Made by a program: the position numbers and the translations under genes. A stretch of DNA of 64,000 nt, from NCBI RefSeq assembly GCF_003605475.1, contig NZ_RAHX01000001.1:1116001-1180000 (forward strand), written 5' to 3'. The DNA is from Aurantiacibacter aquimixticola (GTDB lineage Bacteria > Pseudomonadota > Alphaproteobacteria > Sphingomonadales > Sphingomonadaceae). This document shows, piece after piece, positions 10,804 to 20,389 of the stretch. How positions within the stretch are numbered: position 1 is the first letter of the stretch; every line of letters starts with the position of its first letter. A model generated the notes under the pieces. It had not been told where the DNA came from. It ran no database searches and saw only the letters and a program-made list of their open reading frames with translations.

Positions 10804-12099
10804 ATGGCAACCGAAGTTAGCGTCCCCACACTCGGGGAATCGGTCACCGAAGCGACCGTCGGCGAATGGCTGAAAAAGCCCGGCGATGCGGTGGCGGCGG
10901 ACGAGCCGATCGCCAGTCTCGAAACCGACAAGGTCGCGGTCGAAGTCCCCTCCCCCGTGGCAGGCGTGATCGGTGAGCTGAAAGTGGAAGTCGGCGACAC
11001 GGTCGAAGTCGGCGCGGTGATCGCCACGGTCGAAGAAGGCGCTGCTCCTGCCGGCAAGGGAGAGGAAGCGGGCCGTGCTTCGCAGCAGCGCGAAGAGGGT
11101 CAGGAGAAAAGGGAAAGCGCTGGCGATGCGGGCAAGGCTGCGGCCAAGGCCAGTGCATCCGAAGTGGAATCGCTGCCCGATGGCGGCCACGATTCCGGCA
11201 GCGTCACCATGTCGCCAGCCGTACGGCGCGCAGTGCTCGAACACGGCCTCGATCCGACCAACATCAAGGGGACGGGCAAGGACGGCCGGCTGACCAAGGA
11301 AGACGTGCTCGCCGCGGCAAAGTCCAAGCAGGCCGCGCCTCAGGACGCCAGCACCGAGGCTGCTCCGGCCCCCTCCGTCCCCGCCAGTTCTAAGGGCGAG
11401 CGGCGCGAGGAGCGCGTGAAGATGACGCGCATGCGCCAGACCATCGCCAAACGGCTGAAGGCGGCGCAGGACAATGCCGCCCTGCTCACCACTTTCAACG
11501 ATTGCGATATGACCGCCGTGATCGAGGCGCGTGAGGCCTACAAGGAAACCTTCGCCAAGAAGCACGGCATCAAGCTCGGCTTCATGTCCTTCTTCGCCAA
11601 GGCCGCGGCGCTGGCGCTGAAGGATGTGCCCGCCGTCAACGCCTATATCGACGGGGACGAGATCGTATATCACGACTATGTCGACCTGTCGGTAGCGGTC
11701 AGCGCGCCAAACGGCCTCGTCGTCCCGGTCGTGCGCAGCATCGACGCGATGAGCTTCGCAGAGATCGAACTCGCCATCGCCGACTATGGCAAGCGCGCCA
11801 AGGAAGGCACGCTGACCATGGAGGACATGCAGGGCGGCACCTTCACCATCTCCAACGGAGGCGTGTTCGGATCGCTGATGTCGACCCCGATCATCAATCC
11901 GCCGCAGAGCGCCGTACTCGGCCTCCACCGCATCGAGGATCGCCCCGTGGTGCGCGATGGCGAAGTCGTGGTGCGCCCGATGATGTATCTCGCGCTAAGC
12001 TACGATCACCGCATCATCGACGGCCGCGAAGCCGTGACCGCACTCAAGATCATGAAGGAAGCGATCGAGGATCCCATGCGGATGCTGATCGATTTGTGA
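10804..12099 (+). CDS. sucB: Dihydrolipoyllysine succinyltransferase, E2 of 2-oxoglutarate dehydrogenase
   Basis: The 431-residue E2 core protein transfers the succinyl group to CoA. Domain order is a lipoyl domain (residues 1-77, lipoyl-Lys43 in ETDKVAVEV), a Glu/Ala/Lys-rich hinge, an E3-binding domain (about 133-170, [14 protein letters not shown]...[10 protein letters not shown]), a second Ala/Pro hinge, and the catalytic domain (about 195-431) with TTFNDCDM and [12 protein letters not shown] near residue 400, containing the His and Asp of the HxxxDG site. It follows sucA by 18 bases. lpdA, the E3 gene, comes after the GIY-YIG insertion. Confidence 0.97.
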   Translation: MATEVSVPTLGESVTEATVGEWLKKPGDAVAADEPIASLETDKVAVEVPSPVAGVIGELKVEVGDTVEVGAVIATVEEGAAPAGKGEEAGRASQQREEGQEKRESAGDAGKAAAKASASEVESLPDGGHDSGSVTMSPAVRRAVLEHGLDPTNIKGTGKDGRLTKEDVLAAAKSKQAAPQDASTEAAPAPSVPASSKGERREERVKMTRMRQTIAKRLKAAQDNAALLTTFNDCDMTAVIEAREAYKETFAKKHGIKLGFMSFFAKAAALALKDVPAVNAYIDGDEIVYHDYVDLSVAVSAPNGLVVPVVRSIDAMSFAEIELAIADYGKRAKEGTLTMEDMQGGTFTISNGGVFGSLMSTPIINPPQSAVLGLHRIEDRPVVRDGEVVVRPMMYLALSYDHRIIDGREAVTALKIMKEAIEDPMRMLIDL

Positions 12100-12110
12100 C
12101 GTTTTACTGA

Positions 12111-12443
12111 TTGCGCTCCTGCGAGTGCAGGAGTCCAGAATGGAGAAGTTCATCGCGGCCAGGCTGGGTCTACATGCTTGCAAACAAGCGTAACGGAACG
12201 ATCTATCTCGGTGTTACAAGCGATTTGGCATATCGCCTGCACCAGCATCGCAATGGCGCGATGCCGGGCTTCGCCAGAGAGCACGGATGTCGCGCTCTCG
12301 TCTGGTCGGAGCGGCATGACAATATTCAGGATGCGCGCCTGCGTGAGCATCGGATGAAGAAATGGAAAAGGGCTTGGAAGCTCAAATTGATGGAAGAGGC
12401 GAATCCGCAGTGGCACGATTTGTCTTCACGGATCGAACACTGA
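12111..12443 (+). CDS. Short GIY-YIG endonuclease-domain protein
   Basis: The ORF encodes a single GIY-YIG nuclease domain of the small UPF0213/YhbQ-like type. The signature is present as WVYML...GTIYLGVTSDLAYRLHQH, followed by REHGCRALVWSERHD, an Arg/Glu-containing ARLREHRMKKWKRAWK and EEANPQWHDL. The 5' end is odd: the only in-frame initiator before the GIY motif is TTG at 12111, inside a hairpin, and the obvious ATG at 12140 is out of frame. Matching CTCCTGC/GCAGGAG hairpins flank the gene. It interrupts the otherwise tight sucB-lpdA junction, so it is probably an insertion unrelated to the TCA cycle. It could be a functional nuclease or a decaying copy. Confidence 0.7.
   Translation: MRSCECRSPEWRSSSRPGWVYMLANKRNGTIYLGVTSDLAYRLHQHRNGAMPGFAREHGCRALVWSERHDNIQDARLREHRMKKWKRAWKLKLMEEANPQWHDLSSRIEH
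12115..12134. repeat. Left palindrome flanking the GIY-YIG gene
   Basis: CTCCTGC and GCAGGAG pair around the loop GAGT (12116-12133), extendable by a G-T pair. The same arm sequences recur at 12452-12471 on the other side of the GIY-YIG gene. The hairpin overlaps the proposed TTG start of that gene. Confidence 0.7.
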
Positions 12444-12451
12444 CGCCCTCG

Positions 12452-12471
12452 GCTCCTGCCTTCGCAGGAGC
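12452..12471. repeat. Right palindrome flanking the GIY-YIG gene
   Basis: GCTCCTGC and GCAGGAGC pair perfectly around CTTC. The arms match those of the hairpin at 12115-12134. No T-run follows, so a terminator role is unlikely; the pair looks like a REP-like boundary of an inserted unit. Confidence 0.7.
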
Positions 12472-12491
12472 GCGACTGTTCGGAGTTAAGA

Positions 12492-13904
12492 ATGGCTGAA
12501 TACGATTACGACATCCTTGTTATCGGCGCTGGCCCGGGCGGCTATGTCGCCGCCATCCGCGCGGCGCAGCTGGGTCTGAAAACCGCCTGCGCGGAAAGCC
12601 GGGAGACGCTGGGCGGCACCTGCCTCAATGTCGGTTGCATCCCGTCCAAGGCGATGCTGCATGCGAGCGAGTTCTACGACGCCGCCGCCAATGGCGCGAT
12701 GGCGGAAATGGGTATCGATGTGACGCCCAAGCTCAACCTGCCCAAGATGCACGATCAGCGGCTCGATGCCGTAAATGGCCTCACCAAGGGCATCGAATTT
12801 CTGTTCAAGAAGAACAAGGTCGACTGGAAGAAGGGCCTCGCCACCTTCCAGGATGCGCACACGGTGAAGGTCGGCGAAGAGACGGTGACGGCCAGGGAAG
12901 TGGTGATCGCGACCGGTTCTTCCGTCACGCAGCTGCCGGGCGTCGAGGTCGATAACGAAAACGGCGTGGTGGTCGATTCCACCGGCGCGCTCGAGCTGCC
13001 CAAGGTGCCGAAGAAGATGGTCGTCATCGGCGGCGGCGTGATCGGGCTGGAGCTCGGCAGCGTATGGCGTCGGCTGGGCGCGGAAGTTACCTGCGTCGAA
13101 TTCCTCGACCAGATCCTGCCCGGCATGGATGCCGATGTCCGCAAGGAATCGAACAAGATCTTCAAGAAACAGGGGATCGAGTTCAAGCTTTCGACCAAGG
13201 TCACCGGCGTCGAAGTCAAAGGCAAGAAGGCGATCGTGACCGTCGAACCTGCCAAGGGCGGCGATGCAGAAACGATGGAAGTGGACTGCGTGCTAGTGTC
13301 GATCGGTCGCCGTCCGAACACCGAAGGCCTCGGCCTCGAGAATATCGGGCTGACGCCGAACGAGCGCGGCCAGATCGAAGTCGATCACGAATTCAAGACG
13401 AGCGTCGAGGGCGTGCGTGCCATCGGCGATTGCGTGCCTGGCCCGATGCTCGCCCACAAGGCCGAGGATGAGGGCATCGCCGTTGCCGAATGGATCGCGG
13501 GGGAAACAGGCATCGTGAACCACGATGTGATCCCCAATGTAGTCTACACCCTCCCCGAAATCGCCGGTGTCGGCCTGACCGAAGAGCAGGCGCTGGAGAA
13601 GATGGGCGGCGACAAGAAAGCGATCAAGACCAGCAAGTTCCCCATGATGGCGAACAGCCGCGCGAAGACCAATCACGAGCCGGACGGCTTCGTGAAAGTC
13701 ATCGCCGAGGCGGAAAGTGACCGTGTGCTGGGCATTTGGGCAATCGCCAGCGTTGCAGGCACGATGATTGCCGAAGCGGCAATAGCCATGGAATTCGGCG
13801 CGACGAGCGAAGACATCGCCTACACCTGCCACGCGCACCCGACCCATGCCGAGGCCATCAAGGAAGCGGCGATGGGCGTGCAGGGCAAGCCGATCCATAT
13901 CTGA
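12492..13904 (+). CDS. lpdA: Dihydrolipoamide dehydrogenase (E3)
   Basis: The 470-residue flavoprotein reoxidises the dihydrolipoyl arms of 2-oxo acid dehydrogenase complexes with NAD. It shows the FAD-binding GAGPGGYVAA, the redox disulfide GGTCLNVGCIPSK (Cys44 and Cys49), the NAD-binding GGGVIGLELGSV, the second FAD motif AIGDCVPGPMLAHKAEDEG, and the dimer-interface catalytic HAHPTHAE. It is downstream of sucA-sucB on the same strand, separated only by the GIY-YIG insertion, and presumably serves the SucAB complex. Confidence 0.96.
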   Translation: MAEYDYDILVIGAGPGGYVAAIRAAQLGLKTACAESRETLGGTCLNVGCIPSKAMLHASEFYDAAANGAMAEMGIDVTPKLNLPKMHDQRLDAVNGLTKGIEFLFKKNKVDWKKGLATFQDAHTVKVGEETVTAREVVIATGSSVTQLPGVEVDNENGVVVDSTGALELPKVPKKMVVIGGGVIGLELGSVWRRLGAEVTCVEFLDQILPGMDADVRKESNKIFKKQGIEFKLSTKVTGVEVKGKKAIVTVEPAKGGDAETMEVDCVLVSIGRRPNTEGLGLENIGLTPNERGQIEVDHEFKTSVEGVRAIGDCVPGPMLAHKAEDEGIAVAEWIAGETGIVNHDVIPNVVYTLPEIAGVGLTEEQALEKMGGDKKAIKTSKFPMMANSRAKTNHEPDGFVKVIAEAESDRVLGIWAIASVAGTMIAEAAIAMEFGATSEDIAYTCHAHPTHAEAIKEAAMGVQGKPIHI

Positions 13905-13919
13905 TGCGCGTCGCCTGAA

Positions 13920-14738
13920 GTGAACATCAGGGATCGCCTCCCAGCCCTTGCGGCTATCGCGATCCCGGTGGTGGCGGGTGCCGTCTGGATGTGGCTGGCA
14001 GGAGCGCCGCCGCATTACGCCCTCGTCAATCTCGGCGCGCTTGTTCTTGTTTCGCCTTGGGTGCTCTTCGGACGCGGACCGCACACCTCGCTCAGCCGCC
14101 ATCTGCTCGCCGCCGCAATGCTGCTGGTGATGCTGAGCCCGATTTGGATCGGGCAGGAGCTACGCTCCATCACCGGCCATACCGTGACCCGCTGGTTCCC
14201 TCTTGGCCCGCTCAGCCTGCACACCGGCATGATCGCCGCGCCCGCACTCGTGGTGCTCGCAGCCCGCAACCGCAAATTCACGGCGCCGATCCTGCTGGCG
14301 GCCCTGCTCGCGGCATGGCTGCAACCCGATGCGGCCACCGGCTTTGCGCTGACAATCGCCGCTGTCGGCATTCATCATGTCACGAAGGACTGGCGCGTGG
14401 GTGTGACCGCGATCATCGGTTTCCTCGCATCGATTGAGATGGCGATGCGCGGCGAAATTCCGCCGCAGCCTTTCGTCGAGCGGGTGCTGGTGGATGCGAT
14501 GATGCCGAACGTGGCCGCTGGCATGGCCTTGCTGCTGGCTCTCGCCGCCAGCTTCGCCCTCCTCCTCTACGCCATCCCGTTCGACCGGACCAAGCGCTTC
14601 GCCCTCGCCGCCTTGTTGCTGGGCTTCACGGTCATGTCAGTGATGACAAGCTATCCCACACCGTTGATCGGCTATGGCGCCGCGCCCATACTGGGCTTCG
14701 GCATCGCCCTTGGATTGCACAGCATACCGCAGAGATGA
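13920..14738 (+). CDS. Polytopic inner-membrane protein of unknown function
   Basis: The 272-residue product is mostly hydrophobic, with about eight predicted membrane helices separated by short loops such as [23 protein letters not shown] and [15 protein letters not shown] do not recognise a family, and no catalytic motif stands out. The start is GTG at 13920, 15 bases after lpdA. Its stop overlaps the ATG of the following VOC gene (ATGA), so the two are translationally coupled and read out from the lpdA transcript or a promoter within it. Confidence 0.75.
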   Translation: MNIRDRLPALAAIAIPVVAGAVWMWLAGAPPHYALVNLGALVLVSPWVLFGRGPHTSLSRHLLAAAMLLVMLSPIWIGQELRSITGHTVTRWFPLGPLSLHTGMIAAPALVVLAARNRKFTAPILLAALLAAWLQPDAATGFALTIAAVGIHHVTKDWRVGVTAIIGFLASIEMAMRGEIPPQPFVERVLVDAMMPNVAAGMALLLALAASFALLLYAIPFDRTKRFALAALLLGFTVMSVMTSYPTPLIGYGAAPILGFGIALGLHSIPQR

Positions 14739-15166
14739 GCCAGCTTTCGCCCTTCCACCTCGCCTTCCCGGTCGACAATCTGGAAGCTGCACGCGAGTTC
14801 TGGGGCGGCGTGATGGGATGCCCGGAAGGGCGCTCCTGCGATGACTGGATCGACTTCGATTTCTACGGCCACCAGATCGTCGCCCATCAGGCGCCCGCCA
14901 TCGTCGCCAAGGGCGGCCATGGCAGCAATCCGGTGGACGGACACGATGTGCCTGTCCCGCATTTCGGCATCGTGCTCGATCTGGCGGACTGGAAAGCGCT
15001 GGCCGAGCGGCTAAGCGTCGCCGGTGTCGAATTCGAGATCGCGCCGCATATCCGCTTCGAAGGCGAGCCGGGCGAACAGGCGACGATGTTCTTTCGCGAT
15101 CCCGCGGGCAATGCGATCGAGATGAAGGCGTTCGCCGACCGGTCGAAACTCTTCGCCAGGGACTAG
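14735..15166 (+). CDS. VOC (glyoxalase/dioxygenase) family protein
   Basis: The 143-residue protein has the paired beta-alpha-beta fold of the vicinal oxygen chelate superfamily. It opens with [20 protein letters not shown], contains [19 protein letters not shown] and ends [15 protein letters not shown]. His8, the His of HFGIVLD and the Glu of AIEMKAF are the likely metal ligands. The substrate cannot be told; relatives include glyoxalases, extradiol dioxygenases and resistance proteins. It overlaps the membrane-protein gene by 4 bases. Confidence 0.85.
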   Translation: MSQLSPFHLAFPVDNLEAAREFWGGVMGCPEGRSCDDWIDFDFYGHQIVAHQAPAIVAKGGHGSNPVDGHDVPVPHFGIVLDLADWKALAERLSVAGVEFEIAPHIRFEGEPGEQATMFFRDPAGNAIEMKAFADRSKLFARD

Positions 15167-15198
15167 GCGCACCGCAAAGCCCGCATTATGGGGCGCGC

Positions 15199-15909
15199 AT
15201 GGCACGGCAGAAATTCATGCGCCGCTTCGCACGCTGGCATATCTGGCTCGGCTGGCTGGTCGGCCTGCCGATCCTGATGTGGACCGTTACCGGTCTCATC
15301 ATGGTCTGGCATCCAATCGAAGAAGTGCGCGGCAATCACCTTCGCAGCGATGCAAGCCAGATCGATATCAGCCTGCCGCCGTCCATCGCGCTCTCGCCGG
15401 AGTTGGATCTGGCAGCTGGAAATGTCGAGCGGATCGAGATCGCTGCCCCGCTCGGCACGCCTGTCCTGCTTGCCACCTCTCGCGACGGCAGCGTTGCGCG
15501 GTTCGATGCCGTGAGCGGAGAGCGACTGCCCAGGCTCGATGAGGCGGCGGCAAAGCGCGTTGCCTTGCTGGGCCTCGCCGACTCCCGACAGCCAGTCACC
15601 GCGCAATTCTTCGAGGCCGATCATGTGCCCTTCGACTTCCGCAGACCGATGCCTGTGTGGCAGATCACGACCGAGGACGGCACGCATGTCTATGTCGGTG
15701 CCGACACGGGCCGCGTAGAGGCGGTGCGGACGCGCTTCTGGCGCATCTTCGACTTTGCCTGGGGGCTGCACATCATGGATCTCGAAACGCGGGAGGACAC
15801 CAGTCATCCGCTATTGATCGGCTTCGCGTTTCTCGGCGTGATCGGATCGCTGCTCGGCTGCGTACTGATGTTCAGGCGGCGTCGCGCGCGGACGAGAGTC
15901 GCGCCATGA
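15199..15909 (+). CDS. PepSY-domain inner-membrane protein
   Basis: The 236-residue protein has an N-terminal membrane helix (about residues 16-38, WHIWLGWLVGLPILMWTVTG), a periplasmic part of about 165 residues with PepSY-type repeats (VWQITTEDGTHVYVGADTG), and a C-terminal helix (about 205-226) followed by an Arg-rich cytoplasmic tail. Proteins of this build are often found with iron or peptidase systems, but nothing here fixes a function. The stop overlaps the next gene's ATG, so it is coupled to the TRIC-like gene. Confidence 0.8.
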   Translation: MARQKFMRRFARWHIWLGWLVGLPILMWTVTGLIMVWHPIEEVRGNHLRSDASQIDISLPPSIALSPELDLAAGNVERIEIAAPLGTPVLLATSRDGSVARFDAVSGERLPRLDEAAAKRVALLGLADSRQPVTAQFFEADHVPFDFRRPMPVWQITTEDGTHVYVGADTGRVEAVRTRFWRIFDFAWGLHIMDLETREDTSHPLLIGFAFLGVIGSLLGCVLMFRRRRARTRVAP

Positions 15910-16529
15910 ACGTAGAGATCCTGACACCGCTGCTCGACGTGCTCGATATTCTCGGCGTCGCGGTGTTCGCGCTTTCGGGTGCGCTGCTCGCCGCGAAGGA
16001 TCGGCAGACTTTCGTAACGATGGTGTTCTTTGCCCTGATGACCGGCGTTGGCGGCGGGACCGTGCGCGATTTGCTGATTGGTGCGCCGGTCTTCTGGATC
16101 AGCGACCCGTGGATCGCCTTCGCCTGCTTCGCCGTGGCGCTGCTCACCTGGATGACGCCGACGCGCTGGTGGGAAGGCAAGCTGCTGGAATTCGCCGATG
16201 GCGCGGGGCTCACCGGCTATGCCGTCCTCGGTGCGGCCAAGGCGCTGTCCTACGGCGTGCCGCCGGTCCCGGCGGTGCTGATGGGCGTGGTGACTGGATG
16301 CGTGGGCGGGATCATCCGCGACGTCGTGGCCGGCAGGCCGTCCATCATCGTCGGGCCGGAGCTCTACATCACGGCAGCAACGCTATCCGCCGCCCTATGC
16401 GTGCTCGGCGAAGTGATCGGCCTGCCGCGCATACCAGTATGGATTGCCGCCGGGACGGCAGGATTTCTCCTGCGCTCGGCCGCCATTCACTGGAAACTCG
16501 CCCTGCCCGCCTATTCGCGGGAGGCCTGA
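15906..16529 (+). CDS. Trimeric intracellular cation (TRIC) channel family protein, UPF0126 type
   Basis: The 207-residue protein is a seven-helix membrane protein made of two inverted repeats. The family hallmarks are ALSGALLAAKDR, GVGGGTVRDLLIGAPVFW in repeat one and GCVGGIIRDVVAGRPSII in repeat two; the Gly-rich GGG(T/I)xRD motifs line the pore. Homologues YadS/YicG are annotated as TRIC-like or glycine-transport proteins. The start ATG at 15906 overlaps the PepSY stop (ATGA). It ends the plus-strand run and converges on the minus-strand gene ending at 16536. Confidence 0.9.
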   Translation: MNVEILTPLLDVLDILGVAVFALSGALLAAKDRQTFVTMVFFALMTGVGGGTVRDLLIGAPVFWISDPWIAFACFAVALLTWMTPTRWWEGKLLEFADGAGLTGYAVLGAAKALSYGVPPVPAVLMGVVTGCVGGIIRDVVAGRPSIIVGPELYITAATLSAALCVLGEVIGLPRIPVWIAAGTAGFLLRSAAIHWKLALPAYSREA

Positions 16530-16535
16530 GCGCGC

Positions 16536-17324
16536 TCAGCCCGTCGGCTCGCCGTAGTCGGTCGTACCGCTCATGTCGTAACGGCCATCGGTTCGGGCGT
16601 CGTCATAGCCCTCCTCACCCGGCAACGGTCCACCGGGATATGCCGGCTGCGGGCCATCGCCACGCGAGGTCACCGCGGGCTCGTCGCGGTAGGAATACGC
16701 CTCGTCCGCAGGGGTGCGCGTTGCCGCGCGTGCGCGGGCATAATCCGATGCGCTCCATTGCGACCCCGTGTCGGCGCGGTTCCGGCTGACCGCTGCGCTG
16801 ACGCCGTACTCGATATGACGAACGCGGCCGTCATTGCCGATCGTGCAGGTCCAGCCTTCGCCATTCTCCAGCACGCCGGAGACATACCAGCCATTGGCAG
16901 CTCGGCGGGCTTGTGTGATCTCGTCCACACGCGCGCCATCGCGCTCCACGGCGTCGGCGCACATGTCCGCCGCCCGCTCCAGCCCGCTTTCGCGGTAATC
17001 GCGATCGGAGCGACGGTCGTCGCGGTCGGGATAGCGGCGCTCGGCCCGTGCATCGCCACGCGAGCGATTGGCGATGGTCGCGATGGTGCCCAGGATAATC
17101 GCCCCGGTGATCACATCGCCGATACCGATGCCGCGATGGCGATTGCGATGGCGGTAGCGGCGATAGCGGTGGTGATGCGACTGCTCTGCCGCCGCGCCCG
17201 TTTCCACGAAGTCCGGAGCGGAGCCGATTGCGGGAAGCTCCACCGCACCTGCCGGCGTGGCGGCGAGAGAAAGCGCGGCCATCATGCCTGCGCAGGACGC
17301 GATCTTCGATTGTAAACGGGCCAT
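16536..17324 (-). CDS. Exported Arg/Asp-rich protein, paralogue of the next gene
   Basis: The product has 262 residues with a signal peptide (MARLQSKIASCAGMMAALSL...AGA). A His/Arg-rich stretch is followed by a hydrophobic segment (GIGDVITGAIILGTIATIA), an Arg/Asp-rich linker, and a C-terminal domain with a Cys pair (MCADAVERDGA and GWTCTIGNDGRVRHIEY), then a Gly/Asp/Pro tail. The order of parts matches the upstream gene at 17416-18033, including the Cys-containing end. The ATG at 17324 has AAGGGGG six bases upstream and is preferred to the GTG at 17330. Function is unknown; the shared layout suggests a cell-envelope role. Confidence 0.75.
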   Translation of the reverse strand: MARLQSKIASCAGMMAALSLAATPAGAVELPAIGSAPDFVETGAAAEQSHHHRYRRYRHRNRHRGIGIGDVITGAIILGTIATIANRSRGDARAERRYPDRDDRRSDRDYRESGLERAADMCADAVERDGARVDEITQARRAANGWYVSGVLENGEGWTCTIGNDGRVRHIEYGVSAAVSRNRADTGSQWSASDYARARAATRTPADEAYSYRDEPAVTSRGDGPQPAYPGGPLPGEEGYDDARTDGRYDMSGTTDYGEPTG

Positions 17325-17415
17325 GCCCACCCCCTTGGATATGAATGACGAACGGCTAGGCGGCCCAGGCTGACATCAGCCTGAACCGCCCGGCGGTCTG
17401 CGGGATTGCGGAGCT

Positions 17416-18033
17416 CTAGAGGCCGCGAATTCCGCTGAAGTCGATATCTACGACACGGCCGTTGCGATAATCGCACTCGAAGCGGCCTTCGTCCCAGCCA
17501 TTGTTGCGGTAGCCGCGACGGTAATCCCGGCGATCCCGGCGGTCGCGATAACGACGGTCGCGATACCCGTAGTCTTCGCGAACGGCGATGCGACCCTCGA
17601 TCTCGTAACCGCGACGCTCACGGTCGATATCGCGAATTTCGTAGACTTCGGCGCGCGATCCGGTCCAGCGCTGGGCGGCACGTTCGGCGGCGCGGACGCA
17701 TTGCTCGACGGCGCGGCGGCTGGAATTGCGGCCATAGCCGTCATATCCGTTGCGATAATATCCGCGATCGCGATGGCGATAATTGCCGCGATAATCGCGG
17801 CGGTCGCGATAGCGGTAATCATCATAACGATCGTTGTTGCGCGAGCCGAGAATGGCGGCGAGACCGCCCAGGATCACTGCGCCGGCAATGATTTCGCCAG
17901 CGCCGATGCCGTCATCGTCACGATCGCGATAGCGATCTTGCGCGGCTGCGGGAGACGCCGCGGACAATGCCATCGCGCCAGCCGCAACGGTGGCGAACGA
18001 AGCTTTGGCCAGGGCTTTGGTCTTGTTGGTCAT
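17416..18033 (-). CDS. Exported Arg/Tyr/Asp-rich protein with RBS hidden in a hairpin
   Basis: The 205-residue product has a clear signal peptide (ending ASPAAAQD), a hydrophobic glycine-rich segment (GIGAGEIIAGAVILGGLAAI), a long Arg/Tyr/Asp low-complexity linker with many DRR/YR repeats, and a C-terminal domain with Cys in EQCVRAAERAAQR and FECDYRNGRVVDIDF. It resembles the downstream gene part for part, so the two are diverged duplicates. The Shine-Dalgarno AGGAG at 18041-18045 is 7 bases from the ATG but lies in the arm of a long inverted repeat. Domain databases may list the C-terminal part as DUF-type; I cannot name a function. Confidence 0.78.
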   Translation of the reverse strand: MTNKTKALAKASFATVAAGAMALSAASPAAAQDRYRDRDDDGIGAGEIIAGAVILGGLAAILGSRNNDRYDDYRYRDRRDYRGNYRHRDRGYYRNGYDGYGRNSSRRAVEQCVRAAERAAQRWTGSRAEVYEIRDIDRERRGYEIEGRIAVREDYGYRDRRYRDRRDRRDYRRGYRNNGWDEGRFECDYRNGRVVDIDFSGIRGL

Positions 18034-18097
18034 GGGGCTTCTCCTAACGGTGACACCGACAACGCGCCGATGATGTGACCGTTCTAGGAGAAGCCCC
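18034..18097 (-). promoter_or_regulatory. Leader hairpin sequestering the ribosome binding site
   Basis: The 13-base arm GGGGCTTCTCCTA at 18034-18046 is matched by TAGGAGAAGCCCC ending at 18097. Pairing continues inward through ACGGT/ACCGT and ACA/TGT, with a 2-base bulge and one mismatch, leaving a loop of about 18 bases. On the mRNA the closing arm contains the AGGAG Shine-Dalgarno and ends at the base before the ATG at 18033. Such a stem would block initiation until melted or displaced, as in RNA thermometers or other leader switches. The same DNA could alternatively be a dimeric-regulator operator. Energies were not computed. Confidence 0.7.
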
Positions 18098-18127
18098 TTG
18101 AGATGACGCTGAACTTTGCCGTTAGGA

Positions 18128-18153
18128 AACGTTCAGGAAAGAACCGACTTTCC
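18128..18153 (-). promoter_or_regulatory. Weak EcfG-like promoter candidate for the Arg/Tyr-rich protein gene
   Basis: On the minus strand GGAAA, 17 bases, then CGTT resembles the alphaproteobacterial EcfG general-stress consensus GGAAC-N16/17-CGTT with one mismatch. Transcription from here would place the whole hairpin at 18034-18097 in the leader. The site overlaps a short palindrome (TTCAGGAAA/TTTCCTGAA) just after the peptidase gene, which may be only a 3' hairpin. Confidence 0.3.
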
Positions 18154-18161
18154 TGAACCCC

Positions 18162-20306
<2,145 letters not shown>

Positions 20307-20389
20307 GAAACCTCATCCAAAAGCGATCCGAACTGGCAGTATAGTTGGCGATGAAACCGCCTCGTGACAAGCGCTCTTGCGCATAAGTG

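Noticed and set aside
12140..12142. ATG as start of the GIY-YIG gene
   Set aside because: It is out of frame with the GIY-YIG domain; only TTG at 12111 is in frame ahead of the WVYML motif.
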